From CAZFQG01 sp964520785 (lineage in GTDB: Bacteria > Planctomycetota > Planctomycetia > Pirellulales > Thermoguttaceae): a stretch of 56,468 nucleotides of DNA. Positions 43,818-52,889 of this stretch are shown piece after piece; within the stretch, counting starts at the first letter, position 1, and the number at the start of each line of letters is the position of its first letter. Where the stretch lies: positions 1 to 56,468 of the forward strand of contig CAZFQG010000012.1 of assembly GCA_964520785.1 (NCBI GenBank), read 5' to 3'. Under the pieces are notes generated by a model. It had not been told where the DNA came from, made no database searches, and saw nothing but the letters and a program-made list of their open reading frames with translations. Both the position numbers and the translations under genes were made by a program.

Positions 43818-45104
43818 ATGCAAGACGTATTCGCCGAGCTGAAATGGCGCGGGCTGATTAACCAGACCACCGACGATGAGAATATGGGAAAATGGCTTCT
43901 GAAGAAGCCGCGGACCGTCTACGCCGGGTTCGACCCGACCGGCGACAGCCTCCACGTGGGGCATCTGATGGCCGTGATGGTCCTGCGCCGATTCCAGGTG
44001 GCGGGCCACCGTCCGATCGTCGTGGTCGGCGGCGCGACCGGGATGATCGGCGACCCCAGCGGGAAGAGCGAGGAGCGGAATCTGCTCGACATCGAAACAC
44101 TGCGGAGGAACGTCGTCGCCATGGAAAAGCAGCTTTCCGCCTTCATGAGTTTCGAAGGCTCGCCCAACGCCGCGATCATGGTCAACAACCACGACTGGAT
44201 GGGCAAGTTCGGATACCTCGAATTCCTCCGCGACGTCGGCAAGCACTTCCCTATCGGCGTCATGCTGGCGAAGGACTCCGTCAAGAGCCGCCTGGCGAGG
44301 ACCGACACGGGCCTAAGCTATACCGAATTCAGTTACATGCTCCTCCAGGCGTACGATTTCGTCCAGTTGCGGCGCCAGTACGATTGCGAAATCCAGATCG
44401 GCGGAAGCGACCAGTGGGGGAACATCACGGCCGGAATCGACCTCGCCCGGCGGATGGACGGCGTGCAGCTTTACGGGATGACCTGCCCCCTTCTGGCCAC
44501 CAGCGACGGCCGCAAGATGGGCAAAACCGAATCGGGCGCCGTCTGGCTCGACCCGGCCAAGACCGGTCCGTACCATTTCTACCAATACTGGATCAACATC
44601 GACGACCAGACCACGGCCACCTGCCTCCGGTTCTTCACCGATCTGGACGAACCGACGATCAACGCCATTCTCGAAGAACACGCCGCCGATCCCGGCCAAC
44701 GGGTGGCGCAGCGGCGTCTCGCGGAGGAGATTACGCGGCTCGTTCATGGAGAAACCGGCCTGGAGGCGGCGGTGCGCGCGACGCAGGTCTTCTTCGGCGC
44801 GGCGATCGAGGACCTGGACGACGCGCAGCTCGTGGATATCTTCGCCGACGTCCCCAGCGAGGCACTGCCCCGCGACCGGCTCCGCGGAGAAGGCTTGAGC
44901 GTGATCGACGCGTTCCATGCCGCCGGTCTGGCGAAAAGCAAGGGAGAAGCGAGGAGAACCATCTCCCAAGGCGGGGCGTACGTGAATAATATCCGCGTCG
45001 AAAACGCCGAGCGGTCCCTCACTGAGGCGGACCTTGCCGGAGAAACGGTCATGATCCTCCGCGGTGGAAAGAAACGTTACGCCCTATTGCGGTTCTTCCA
45101 GTGA
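43818..45104 (+). CDS. tyrS: tyrosyl-tRNA synthetase
   Basis: 428 residues, the normal bacterial length. It charges tRNA-Tyr with tyrosine. The class I HIGH motif is HVGH at 46-49 within YAGFDPTGDSLHVGHL, the KMSKS motif is KMGKT at 233-237 (usual for TyrRS), and GGATGMIGDPSGK and QIGGSDQWGNI are the ATP- and tyrosine-binding segments. The C-terminal S4 RNA-binding domain begins near 360 (GLAKSKGEARRTISQGGAYVNN). ATG 43818 is chosen since homologues begin near MQDVFAEL; an in-frame ATG at 43773 would add 15 unrelated residues. Its stop overlaps the GTG of the next gene. Confidence 0.95.
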   Translation: MQDVFAELKWRGLINQTTDDENMGKWLLKKPRTVYAGFDPTGDSLHVGHLMAVMVLRRFQVAGHRPIVVVGGATGMIGDPSGKSEERNLLDIETLRRNVVAMEKQLSAFMSFEGSPNAAIMVNNHDWMGKFGYLEFLRDVGKHFPIGVMLAKDSVKSRLARTDTGLSYTEFSYMLLQAYDFVQLRRQYDCEIQIGGSDQWGNITAGIDLARRMDGVQLYGMTCPLLATSDGRKMGKTESGAVWLDPAKTGPYHFYQYWINIDDQTTATCLRFFTDLDEPTINAILEEHAADPGQRVAQRRLAEEITRLVHGETGLEAAVRATQVFFGAAIEDLDDAQLVDIFADVPSEALPRDRLRGEGLSVIDAFHAAGLAKSKGEARRTISQGGAYVNNIRVENAERSLTEADLAGETVMILRGGKKRYALLRFFQ

Positions 45105-45766
45105 AAAAACTCCTCATTCTCGGTGGCGTCGGTCTCGCGATCCTCCTCCTTCTGGCGGTGATGGGCGTCTTTCTGCTTCGCTGGGCGGCGGCCCAAGAGC
45201 CCGATTTCTACGCCGAGGCACTCGAAATGCCGCCGGAGGAACAAGAGCAGGCCAGCGAGGAAATGCTCCAAAGGGCCGCCGACCTGCGCAGCGCCGTCGA
45301 AAAACCGGGCCGCTGGGAGGCCGTCTTCTCCGACGAACAAATCAACGGTTGGCTCTCGGTCGATCTCATCCGCAACCATCCGCGCGCCCTGCCGCGAGGC
45401 ATCTCCGATCCCCGCGTCGCCGTCACCGTCGAGGCGTTTCAAGCCGCCTGCCGGTTCGAACAGGGCACTATCCGTGGCATCCTCAGTCTGACGTGCGACG
45501 TCTCCGTCCCCCGCCCAAACCTCGTGGCGATTCGCATCCATCGCGTCGCCGTCGGGCTCGTTCCCCTCCCGATGCACCGCGTGATCGAAGCCGTTACCCA
45601 GGCCGCGGAAAAAAACGACGTTCTCCTCACCTGGGAACGCGTCGACGGTGACCCGGTCGCCATGATCACCATTCCCCCGCCCCAAGACACCGACGAAAAA
45701 CGGATAACGCTCGACACGATCCAGTTGGCCGAAGGCGAAATCTACCTCTCCGGCGAAACGAAATAA
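45101..45766 (+). CDS. membrane-anchored protein of unknown function
   Basis: 221 residues beginning with GTG that overlaps the tyrS stop as GTGA, so translation is probably coupled to tyrS. An N-terminal helix (MKKLLILGGVGLAILLLLAV) anchors the protein, followed by a charged linker and a periplasmic beta domain (about 65-215) including WEAVFSDEQINGWLSVDL and ISLTCDV-like strands. The layout recalls YpmS/DUF2140-type anchored domains, but I would not assign the family. Function is unknown. Coupling to tyrS may just reflect operon packing. Confidence 0.75.
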   Translation: MKKLLILGGVGLAILLLLAVMGVFLLRWAAAQEPDFYAEALEMPPEEQEQASEEMLQRAADLRSAVEKPGRWEAVFSDEQINGWLSVDLIRNHPRALPRGISDPRVAVTVEAFQAACRFEQGTIRGILSLTCDVSVPRPNLVAIRIHRVAVGLVPLPMHRVIEAVTQAAEKNDVLLTWERVDGDPVAMITIPPPQDTDEKRITLDTIQLAEGEIYLSGETK

Positions 45767-45935
45767 CCACCAACCACCAGCCACCTTCCTTTCGATTGTG
45801 GTTCCTATGAGAAAGCCGGTAGGGCAGCCGGGAAAGGCATTGGGCCGAGGAAGTCCGTCGCTGTCGCCGCCCCCGTTGGGGTTGGCGCGGCTGCTCGCCG
45901 GATTGAAGTGCTAGGTTACTCAGGAACAAGTCATT

Positions 45936-46079
45936 ATGAGATCAAAGGGGTCGGCCGAGGTGGCGGTCCCCGTATCACCCCGCGAGTTCGACCCGGCCGA
46001 TTTGTCGGAGGCGGCGGATATCCTCCGCGCCGCGGAGACGACGGCGGAATCGCGGTGCCACGCGACCGCCGATTCATAG
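45936..46079 (+). CDS. possible small protein or gene remnant
   Basis: A 47-residue frame (MRSKGSAEVAVPVSPREFDP and on) with AGGA about 10 bases before the ATG. Its middle, PADLSEAADILRAAETTAES, looks helical and has natural composition, so it may be a real small protein or the degraded start of a larger gene. No family recognised. Confidence 0.3.
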   Translation: MRSKGSAEVAVPVSPREFDPADLSEAADILRAAETTAESRCHATADS

Positions 46080-46091
46080 ATTACACTTCTG

Positions 46092-46199
46092 TAGTGCTCT
46101 GTCAACACGAAGACTTTCAGTCGGCAGCGTGCCGAAGTGCCGCAATCGCCCGGATGGAACCGAAACTGAACGCCAATTCCTACTTTTGACAAAGCACTA
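46092..46199. mobile_element. putative MITE-like element with 14-base terminal inverted repeats
   Basis: Left end TAGTGCTCTGTCAA (46092-46105) and right end, read in reverse, TAGTGCTTTGTCAA (46186-46199) match at 13 of 14 positions. The 108-base interior has no coding frame. No clear target-site duplication flanks it. It could be a non-autonomous relic of an insertion sequence, or a stable hairpin. Confidence 0.4.
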
Positions 46200-46371
46200 G
46201 CGGCCTTTTGCGTCCGGCGCGGCGCACGGAATGGATTCTCGCAAGGCCCCTGTGAGGGGGGGTATAGCACCTCGCGGGAATGCGGGCCCGTGTTCCCGAG
46301 GACGTGCCGAATCCGCCTTGGATCGGGCCGTCACTTCACATAGAATGCAACGAAAGGAAGGAAGTAGACCG

Positions 46372-47250
46372 ATGAAGATTCTCATAACCGGTGCGAGAGG
46401 ACGGCTCGGCGCGGAACTTCGGCGCCAGTTGGGCGATTTCGCGGTGGGGGTGGACCTGCCGGAATTCGACTTGACCGACCCGGACTCCGTCGGCCAAAAA
46501 ATACGCGAGGTCCATCCGGAAATCGTGATCAACGCGGCCGCCTATACACAGGTCGACCGGGCTGAAGAGGAGTCGTTTCGCTGCCACGTCGTGAACGTCA
46601 CCGGTGTGGAAAACCTGACGGAGGTTTGCCGCGAGTTGGACATTCCCCTCCTCCAAATGAGCACCGATTACGTCTTTTGCGGCAATGAACCGCTCGGCCG
46701 CCCCTGGCGCGAAACCGACGTTCCCCTGCCCCAAGGCGTCTACGCCGTTTCCAAGTTCCACGCCGAACGGATCGTCGCCTCCTGGCGGAAACATTTCATC
46801 GTCCGGACCTGCGGGCTTTACGGCCATCTGGGCGAAACGGCTCGTCAGAGCTTCACTCATAAAATGCTCTCGTTCGCCGCGCGGCGAAAGGAACTCCGCG
46901 TCGTCGACGACCAAATCTGCACGCCCTCCTATGTCCCGGACGTCGCCAAGGCGATCCGGTTCCTGCTGGCGACGCGAACGTACGGTCTGTACCACGTCGT
47001 CAGCGGGGGCCAAACCACCTGGTACGGCTTCGCGAAGGAACTCTGTCGCCAAGCCGAGATCGACGCCGAGGTCATTCCTATCTCTTCCGCCGAATATGGT
47101 GGCCCGGCCCCCAGACCACGTCACAGCCCCCTCGATACGACCCGGTTTCATTCTCTACCGCGGGTTCCGGAGATTCCGCACTGGAAAGACGCGCTTTCCC
47201 GGTTTCTGGTCGAGGAACGAGCGGCGGTAAGTCGGGCGGTCCACCGCTGA
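46372..47250 (+). CDS. rfbD: RmlD-type sugar nucleotide reductase (dTDP-4-dehydrorhamnose reductase-like)
   Basis: 292 residues, typical of RmlD, which reduces dTDP-4-keto-L-rhamnose to dTDP-L-rhamnose using NADPH. The N-terminal Rossmann motif is GARGRLGAEL (about 6-15). INAAAYTQVDRAEEE and STDYVFCG are RmlD signatures, and the catalytic YxxxK is YAVSKFHAE. AAGGAAGGAAG lies before ATG 46372, and this start aligns with family members, so the open frame back to 46231 is not used. No other rhamnose gene is visible here, so the precise substrate is a family inference. Confidence 0.85.
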   Translation: MKILITGARGRLGAELRRQLGDFAVGVDLPEFDLTDPDSVGQKIREVHPEIVINAAAYTQVDRAEEESFRCHVVNVTGVENLTEVCRELDIPLLQMSTDYVFCGNEPLGRPWRETDVPLPQGVYAVSKFHAERIVASWRKHFIVRTCGLYGHLGETARQSFTHKMLSFAARRKELRVVDDQICTPSYVPDVAKAIRFLLATRTYGLYHVVSGGQTTWYGFAKELCRQAEIDAEVIPISSAEYGGPAPRPRHSPLDTTRFHSLPRVPEIPHWKDALSRFLVEERAAVSRAVHR

Positions 47251-47358
47251 GGAGCCCTCCGTGACGGGGTCGCGAACCGTTTCGTGTCCGTGGAGAATTC
47301 CTCGGGCCTCCCGGTGCCGCCGGTTTGCTCCACGGTGTTTTGCCTTTGGAGCGACCGG

Positions 47359-48678
47359 TCAATACCTCCCATGATACTTCGCCGGACCCTGCGTCTGACG
47401 AATTGCCGGCGAGGCTCCCGAGATCCCGGGGGCGACCCCGGAGGTGACGGCCGGAGGAGTGCCGGGGGCGAGAGCCCCTTTTCCTTCGATGAGGACGAGA
47501 AGATCCGTCCGCCCGGGACCGCCGATGCCTGGAAGCGGGATTCCGGGGATGACCGATTGTCCTTCGCCGGGAACCGGTTGAGGGACAATTCCCATGCCAA
47601 CCAGCAGGACGTGGTCGCTCGGCCAACGGAAGCGTTCCTGGAAGCGGAACTGGGCCACTTGCGGCACTTCAATCTTCAGACGTTGTCGCGGTGAATCGGC
47701 CGTCGGCATATCGACCATGACGGGAACGAGCTTTTCCACCTGGTTGATCGAACACTTCAAGATGGCGTCGATCCGTCGTCCATCCACCGACAGAAGGGGC
47801 GTGAATTCGATCGTGTGCCCCTCCTCCAGTTGTCCCAGGTCCGGTTGATATCCGGGCCAGGTGGTGCCGGTGAGAACGATGTTTCTCGTGTACGACCGGT
47901 TCCGCATGGCCTGGATTACGGTCGAGTGGCCGTTGTTTACCAGCAAATGCGGCGAGCCGTGTTCGCGGAATCCGCTCCGCCGTTGCATTTCCGCCAAAAA
48001 AACCGCCGCGTTCTCTTTCGTCATGATCCACGCCTGCGTCCCCGAAGTCTGTACGGTTACCGGGATCATCAGATTTTGCGCCTTCGTCCGCCAGGAGGAA
48101 TGCTCCAACGTGATGACGCGGATACTAAACGTTTGCGTGGCCGCCTGTCCGGCGACAAACCGGTCCACGATGTCGGCGACCTTCTCCTGCATCTGCGGCG
48201 CGTGATACACGCGCAGCCGGTTCCGCGATGCGCTCAGAATAGCCAGCGGTTCACCGTGCCATGCCTCGTAACCGGTCTCGTGCAAAATCCAGTCGATCAG
48301 CGCCAATTCCGGTCGTTTAGTCGCCGTCGCGCGGAGCGTAAACGGACTGATGTCATATTCCCGCCATATCTGGCCATGATCGCAGGGTAATACGCCTTCA
48401 CCGCTATCGACCCGCGTGATTCCGCCGTTCGACGCCTGCGTCTGGTCCTCCGGCTCCCGAGGGGCGGATCGCTCCGCGACGAGATTGGGGTCCTCCGCGT
48501 AGGACCCTCCTTCCGAGACGGCCAACCCGGCATCGGCGGCAGGGGATGCGGCGTCGGAGTCGATGCTCCGCCAGGCCGTGGACGGAGGATCAACCATCGC
48601 CTGGGCCGCGCTCCGGTCCTGGCAGGCGGCGACGCAGATCGCGACCAAGAGAGGGGGCAGCAAGATTGTCCGAGGCAT
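47359..48678 (-). CDS. secretin-like lipoprotein of unknown function
   Basis: 439 residues from ATG 48678 (GGAG eight bases upstream); the open frame continues to 48894 but the signal peptide MPRTILLPPLLVAICVAAC with a possible lipobox starts here. Residues about 105-200 (VYHAPQMQEKVADIVDRFV) resemble an N-domain of type II/III secretins, and about 300-420 (GHTIEFTPLLSVDGRRIDA, then LLVLIEGKGAL) resembles the secretin C-terminal beta domain. The proline/glycine-rich tail ends with a low-complexity linker. It may be a truncated relative rather than a pore. No other secretion genes lie nearby. It converges with the rmlD-like gene. Confidence 0.6.
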   Translation of the reverse strand: MPRTILLPPLLVAICVAACQDRSAAQAMVDPPSTAWRSIDSDAASPAADAGLAVSEGGSYAEDPNLVAERSAPREPEDQTQASNGGITRVDSGEGVLPCDHGQIWREYDISPFTLRATATKRPELALIDWILHETGYEAWHGEPLAILSASRNRLRVYHAPQMQEKVADIVDRFVAGQAATQTFSIRVITLEHSSWRTKAQNLMIPVTVQTSGTQAWIMTKENAAVFLAEMQRRSGFREHGSPHLLVNNGHSTVIQAMRNRSYTRNIVLTGTTWPGYQPDLGQLEEGHTIEFTPLLSVDGRRIDAILKCSINQVEKLVPVMVDMPTADSPRQRLKIEVPQVAQFRFQERFRWPSDHVLLVGMGIVPQPVPGEGQSVIPGIPLPGIGGPGRTDLLVLIEGKGALAPGTPPAVTSGVAPGISGASPAIRQTQGPAKYHGRY

Positions 48679-49049
48679 TTCGTTTCTCCAAAACTCGTAG
48701 ATTGCGCAGGCGAGCCATTCCCACGCTCGGTGCATACTATAGCCGAATTCGAGGGCCCTAATCCAGACCAGTTTCGAAAGCCCCACTTTTGGGTGAATGA
48801 TGAAATAATGAGCAAATCGCCGAAATCCCCAGGCCGCGCGAGAAACCAGAACTCCCTGAATAGGGGGTTTGCACAAAACCGCCCACGCCGGCAAATCCGC
48901 TATTTCGTTGTTTTCCTCAAAGCCTCTATAATCCGAAGGGTTGCCTCAAGCGGCGAAAGCACCGGCGACGAATAAGGAAGAGAACCGTTGTCTCCGCACG
49001 AAGCGTCCGCCTGGGAAGGCGGCGACGAGTTCCCAGCCAGATAAAACCA
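48679..49049. other. divergent intergenic region between the secretin-like gene and mlaE
   Basis: 371 bases. It holds the predicted mlaE promoter (48904-48932). The open frame running back from the secretin-like gene has no coding character. Nothing else was recognised. Confidence 0.45.
48904..48932 (+). promoter_or_regulatory. possible sigma-70 promoter of the mla operon
   Basis: A perfect -10 box TATAAT (48927-48932) lies 17 bases after TTCGTT (48904-48909), a poor -35 element. The predicted start of transcription is about 110 bases before the mlaE GTG. Confidence 0.35.
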
Positions 49050-49958
49050 GTGTCCGATCCCTCCTCCCACGACGATTTTGATTTCAGCTCCGCGACGTCC
49101 GGCGCGACCGCGCGCCGCGGCCTGGGGGACCGCTTTGTCCTTGCCCTGTTCAACTGGTTTGCCGATGTTGGTAGGAGCTTTACCGAGACGATGGCACAGG
49201 TCGGGAGTTTCGTTATCTTCTCCGCTGAGATGTTCCGTTGGTTGTTCGCCCGGCTTCCGAAAGGAGAGACGATCTGGCCCGCGTTCTATCAGATCGGCGT
49301 CCTCAGCCTGCCGGTGGTCGCGCTGACCGGGACGTTCATCGGTATGGTGCTCTCGGTGCAGAGTTATGACCAGTTCCGCATGTTCAATTTGGAGACGCGT
49401 CTCGGGGCGGTCATCAACATGTCGCTCGTCCGCGAACTGGGACCGGTCTTGGCGGCGACGATGCTTGCCGGCCGCGTGGGGAGTTCCATCGCGGCCGAAC
49501 TGGGGACGATGCGGGTGACGGAACAGATCGACGCCCTGGCCAGTATGGGGGCCGATCCGATCCAGTACCTAGTGGTGCCGCGGTTCCTCGGTTGCCTCCT
49601 ATTGATTCCCGCTTTGACCATCGTGGCCGACTTCATGTGGGTTGGCGGAGCCTATTTCTACAGCGTTCATCTTCTGAATATCGACGCCTACCACTACCTG
49701 AGCAACTCCCAGCGGTTCGTCGGGAATTTCGACCTCTTCGTCGGGTTGTTCAAGAGCCTCTTTTTCGGCGCGGCGATTGCGCTGATCGCGTGTCACCGAG
49801 GGTTCCACTGCGATCCCGGCGCAGAGGGGGTGGGCCGCGCCGCGACTTCCGCGTTCGTTCTGTCGTTCGTGGCGATTCTACTTCTGAACTTGATCCTGGG
49901 AATCACGCTTAACGCGGTCTACTTCGCTCTCTGGCCGGAGGCTCCGAGGTTGCTATGA
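49050..49958 (+). CDS. mlaE: MlaE-type ABC transporter permease for lipid transport
   Basis: 302 residues starting with GTG. The MlaE/YrbE permease is the inner-membrane channel of a phospholipid transporter. The core has the family signature VALTGTFIGMVLSVQSY followed by ELGPVLAATMLAGRVGSSIAAELGTM and EQIDALASMGADP, and five or so hydrophobic helices. An N-terminal extension of about 40 polar residues is longer than in enterobacteria. The stop overlaps the next start as ATGA, so translation is coupled with the ATPase. Confidence 0.9.
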   Translation: MSDPSSHDDFDFSSATSGATARRGLGDRFVLALFNWFADVGRSFTETMAQVGSFVIFSAEMFRWLFARLPKGETIWPAFYQIGVLSLPVVALTGTFIGMVLSVQSYDQFRMFNLETRLGAVINMSLVRELGPVLAATMLAGRVGSSIAAELGTMRVTEQIDALASMGADPIQYLVVPRFLGCLLLIPALTIVADFMWVGGAYFYSVHLLNIDAYHYLSNSQRFVGNFDLFVGLFKSLFFGAAIALIACHRGFHCDPGAEGVGRAATSAFVLSFVAILLLNLILGITLNAVYFALWPEAPRLL

Positions 49959-50779
49959 GCGTTCCCGTTTCCTCCCATGCCCCGCCGATCCTCGAAGTCG
50001 AGGAACTCGGCGTCCGCTTCGGCCGGGCTGAGGTCCTCGGCGGTATCAGCCTGAGGATCGCGCGGGGACAGACTCTCGCGATCATCGGCGAGAGCGGTTG
50101 CGGCAAGACCGTCTTTCTCAAGAACCTCATCGGCCTGATGCACCCCACCGAAGGCCGCGTCGTCTTTGACGGAGAAGACCTCTCTCGGATCGGGCGGCGA
50201 CGGCTTTCACAACTGCGGACCCGGTACGGTTTCCTTTTCCAGCAGGCGGCCTTGTTCGACAGTATGACGATTGAACAGAACGTCTCCTTCCCCCTCCGGC
50301 AGCATACGAAGAAGAAGCCCGACGAAATACGTCGGATCGTCTTGGACCGTCTCGCGGAGGTAGGACTCAATCCTTCCATTCTCCCGAAAAAGCCGGCGGA
50401 ACTCTCCGGCGGAATGCGAAAACGCGTGGGGCTGGCGAGGGCCCTCGTCCTGGAACCGGAAGTGATGCTGTACGACGAGCCGACCACGGGTCTAGATCCG
50501 ATCATGAGCGACGTGATCAACGAGCTGATCTTGCGTACTCGGCAGCGGCATCCGGTAACCAGCATCATCGTCACGCACGATATGCGGACCACGTATAAGG
50601 TAGCGGACCGCGTCGTCATGTTTTTCCCCCTCTCCCGGCTCGAGCCGCACGAATCCCAAGTACTCTACGACGGGACTCCCGACGGAATCGAATCCGCGAA
50701 AGACCCGCGAGTCAAGCAATTCGTCGAGGGAGAAGCGGGAGAGAGACTCATGGAAATGCGCGCCGCGGCGGAAGGGTGA
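49955..50779 (+). CDS. mlaF: MlaF-type ABC transporter ATP-binding protein
   Basis: 274 residues; provides ATP hydrolysis for the MlaE permease. Walker A is GESGCGKT (45-52), the Q loop FLFQQAALF follows, the ABC signature is LSGGM (150-154), Walker B is MLYDEP (171-176), and the switch histidine is in VTHDMRT. The sequence PTTGLDPIMSDVINELI is typical of MlaF. The gene overlaps mlaE by four bases and is followed by mlaD after 117 bases. Confidence 0.92.
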   Translation: MSVPVSSHAPPILEVEELGVRFGRAEVLGGISLRIARGQTLAIIGESGCGKTVFLKNLIGLMHPTEGRVVFDGEDLSRIGRRRLSQLRTRYGFLFQQAALFDSMTIEQNVSFPLRQHTKKKPDEIRRIVLDRLAEVGLNPSILPKKPAELSGGMRKRVGLARALVLEPEVMLYDEPTTGLDPIMSDVINELILRTRQRHPVTSIIVTHDMRTTYKVADRVVMFFPLSRLEPHESQVLYDGTPDGIESAKDPRVKQFVEGEAGERLMEMRAAAEG

Positions 50780-50896
50780 CGAAGTGGCAAGGTGCTGACG
50801 GAGTAACGCAGGAGCGAAGCGGAAAACTGGGGGGCGGCCGGATCGGCAGTCGAAGTTCGTGGAAAGAAACGGCTATTAGGCGAAAGGATTCGAAAC

Positions 50897-52105
50897 ATGG
50901 ATGAACGCAAGCAGCAATTCCGCGTCGGAATTACGATCGTCGCGACTATCCTGGCGTTCGGCATTCTGGTCGCCATGTTCAATGGGCCCTCCGGCATTAT
51001 CGGCGACAAGATGACGATCACCATCAAGACGGACGAGGCGCCGGGCGTCTCTCAGGGAACGCCGATTCTCAAGAGCGGCATACTCGTCGGGCGCGTATCG
51101 CGCGTCCGACTGAATCCCGCCGGGGACGTCGTCATCGAAGCCCGGGTCGACCGGGACAAACCGCTCACGACGTTCGATCTGTGCGAGATTTCCGGCTCGA
51201 TTCTGGGCGATTCCGAGATCCGCTTCGTCCGCGCGATCGATCCCAAAGGGAAGGAAACGCGGATTCAGGACGGAGCGGTTCTCACCGCCCGGCGTTCGAC
51301 CAGTCCGATCGAGTTGATCGACCGGATGCAGGTCGAACTGAGCGAAGCCATCGGAGTGGTCAAAGGAACGGCGACCGGTCTGCAGGACGTGCTGGGAGAG
51401 ATCAACCACCTGCTCAAGGACAACAGGGCGACGGTAAACCGGATCATCGAGGGTTCCGAGGCGACCATGGCCAGTTTCCGACAGGCCGCCGAGAACACGA
51501 CCCGGATCATCGGCGACCCGGAACTCCAAGAGAACCTGCGCAGGTCTATCCGCGACCTTCCGGCGGTCCTTTCCGATACGCGCAGATCCCTCGAACAGAT
51601 CAACCAGAGCTTCAAGAGCGTCAGCGAAGTCGCCACCGACGTTCGCCAATTGACGGAGCCGTTGGGGAACCGCGGGCCGGAACTCGTCCGCCAGTTCGAA
51701 ACGGCCGTGAATAACTTGGAGGCGATTTCGAACGAGATGAGGCAGTTCAGCCTGGCGATCAACCATAATGACGGAACGGTTGGGAAGCTGCTCAACGACT
51801 CCGAACTCTACGACAATCTCAACGCGACCGCCGCTACGGTCCGCGAGTTGACGGTGCAACTGCGGCCCATCGTCAACGACGTCCGCGTCTTCACCGACAA
51901 GATATCGCGGCATCCCGGCGAGATCGTGCGGGACGCCGTCCGCCCGGGTCCCGGTACGAAATACGGCACCCGGCTGAATTACCAGGGCGGAGCCGGCGTA
52001 TTTCCCCTTCCGGCCGAATCATACCCTTCCGGCGGCCAGGTTCTGCCCGGCGCCGGATTGTTCGGCAAGCGTCCGGCGGAGGGAACCGCGCCGGAGTACC
52101 GGTGA
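50897..52105 (+). CDS. mlaD: MlaD-type MCE-domain lipid-transport substrate-binding protein
   Basis: 402 residues. One N-terminal membrane helix (about 10-28, VGITIVATILAFGILVAMF) anchors an MCE domain (about 38-120: APGVSQGTPILKSGILVGRV, LGDSEIRFV). A long helical region (about 140-330) with regular hydrophobic spacing, as in PqiB/Mce proteins, may form a tube or coiled coil across the periplasm. The C-terminal 40 residues are glycine/proline-rich. AAAGGA lies about 9 bases before the ATG. It is larger than enterobacterial MlaD (about 180 residues). Presumed partner of MlaE and MlaF. Confidence 0.88.
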   Translation: MDERKQQFRVGITIVATILAFGILVAMFNGPSGIIGDKMTITIKTDEAPGVSQGTPILKSGILVGRVSRVRLNPAGDVVIEARVDRDKPLTTFDLCEISGSILGDSEIRFVRAIDPKGKETRIQDGAVLTARRSTSPIELIDRMQVELSEAIGVVKGTATGLQDVLGEINHLLKDNRATVNRIIEGSEATMASFRQAAENTTRIIGDPELQENLRRSIRDLPAVLSDTRRSLEQINQSFKSVSEVATDVRQLTEPLGNRGPELVRQFETAVNNLEAISNEMRQFSLAINHNDGTVGKLLNDSELYDNLNATAATVRELTVQLRPIVNDVRVFTDKISRHPGEIVRDAVRPGPGTKYGTRLNYQGGAGVFPLPAESYPSGGQVLPGAGLFGKRPAEGTAPEYR

Positions 52106-52205
52106 GTTCGAATCGGGTGAGTTCGAGCCGGCGGCTCTCTATCGGCCGTCCGCTCCGGCGGCGGACAATACCCGTTCGCCGTTCCTCCAGAGCTCAACCG
52201 AGCCT

Positions 52206-52874
52206 TCAGGGGGAAGGGAAAGAGGCGGCGAGGTCCAACTGCCTGTCCAGAAGTTCCGCCAAGCGGCGACTGTGGGTTACGACGACGAGAATCGTCTTCT
52301 CCTGACTCTGCATCTCCAGGAGGAGTTCGGCGACGGCCGCGGCCGATTTCGAGTCGAGGTTCCCGGTCGGCTCGTCCGCCAGCAGGAGGACCGGCTTTTG
52401 AATGAGAGCCCTGGCCAGCGCCGCGCGTTGCCGTTCACCTCCGGAAATCTCGGCCGGCCGATGATCCTTCCGCTCGGCCAGTCCCACCCGATTGAGCAAC
52501 ATCTCCGCGCGCTCTTTCGCCTCGGGGCCGGCCCGGCCCTTCGCCAGCGTCGGCACGAGGACGTTTTCCAGGACCGAGCATTGCGGGAGTAGATGGTGTT
52601 CCTGAAAGACGAAGCCGATTCGCCTGTTGCGGAGACCGGCGAGTTCTCTCTCGTCCAGTTGCTCCAGGTCGACGCCGTCGAGCAGGACGCGCCCGCTTGA
52701 GGGCCGCTCCAGCGTTCCCAAGATGTTTAGAAGCGTACTCTTACCGGAACCGCTGGGTCCCACGACGGCGAGGCTCTGTTCGCGGTCCAGTTCGAACGAA
52801 ACGTCGCTCAAGACGCGCAGCGTGCCGTCTCGATTGGGGAATTCCTTCGTAATCCGCTCGGCAACGAGGCTCAT
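52206..52874 (-). CDS. lolD: LolD-like ABC transporter ATP-binding protein
   Basis: 222 residues, the length of LolD/MacB-type ATPases. Walker A GPSGSGKST is at 39-47, the signature motif ISGGERQR at 143-150, Walker B LLLADEP at 163-169, with FVFQEHHLLPQCSVLENV in between, which is diagnostic of the LolD branch. LolD powers lipoprotein release from the inner membrane with LolC/E. No permease gene is adjacent, so the partner must be elsewhere or the assignment could be another MacB-like exporter. The gene starts 15 bases after accD and closes the operon rpe, phosphatase-like, accD, lolD. Confidence 0.85.
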   Translation of the reverse strand: MSLVAERITKEFPNRDGTLRVLSDVSFELDREQSLAVVGPSGSGKSTLLNILGTLERPSSGRVLLDGVDLEQLDERELAGLRNRRIGFVFQEHHLLPQCSVLENVLVPTLAKGRAGPEAKERAEMLLNRVGLAERKDHRPAEISGGERQRAALARALIQKPVLLLADEPTGNLDSKSAAAVAELLLEMQSQEKTILVVVTHSRRLAELLDRQLDLAASFPSP

Positions 52875-52889
52875 GGTCTGTCGGCGAGA

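Larger units (their letters stand above)
45767..46371. other. intergenic region with a small frame and a MITE-like element
   Basis: 605 bases between the membrane protein and the rmlD-like gene. It contains a possible 47-residue frame (45936-46079) and a 108-base segment bounded by inverted repeats (46092-46199), described separately. The last 170 bases carry AAGGAAGGAAG just before ATG 46372; no clear promoter was seen. Confidence 0.5.
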
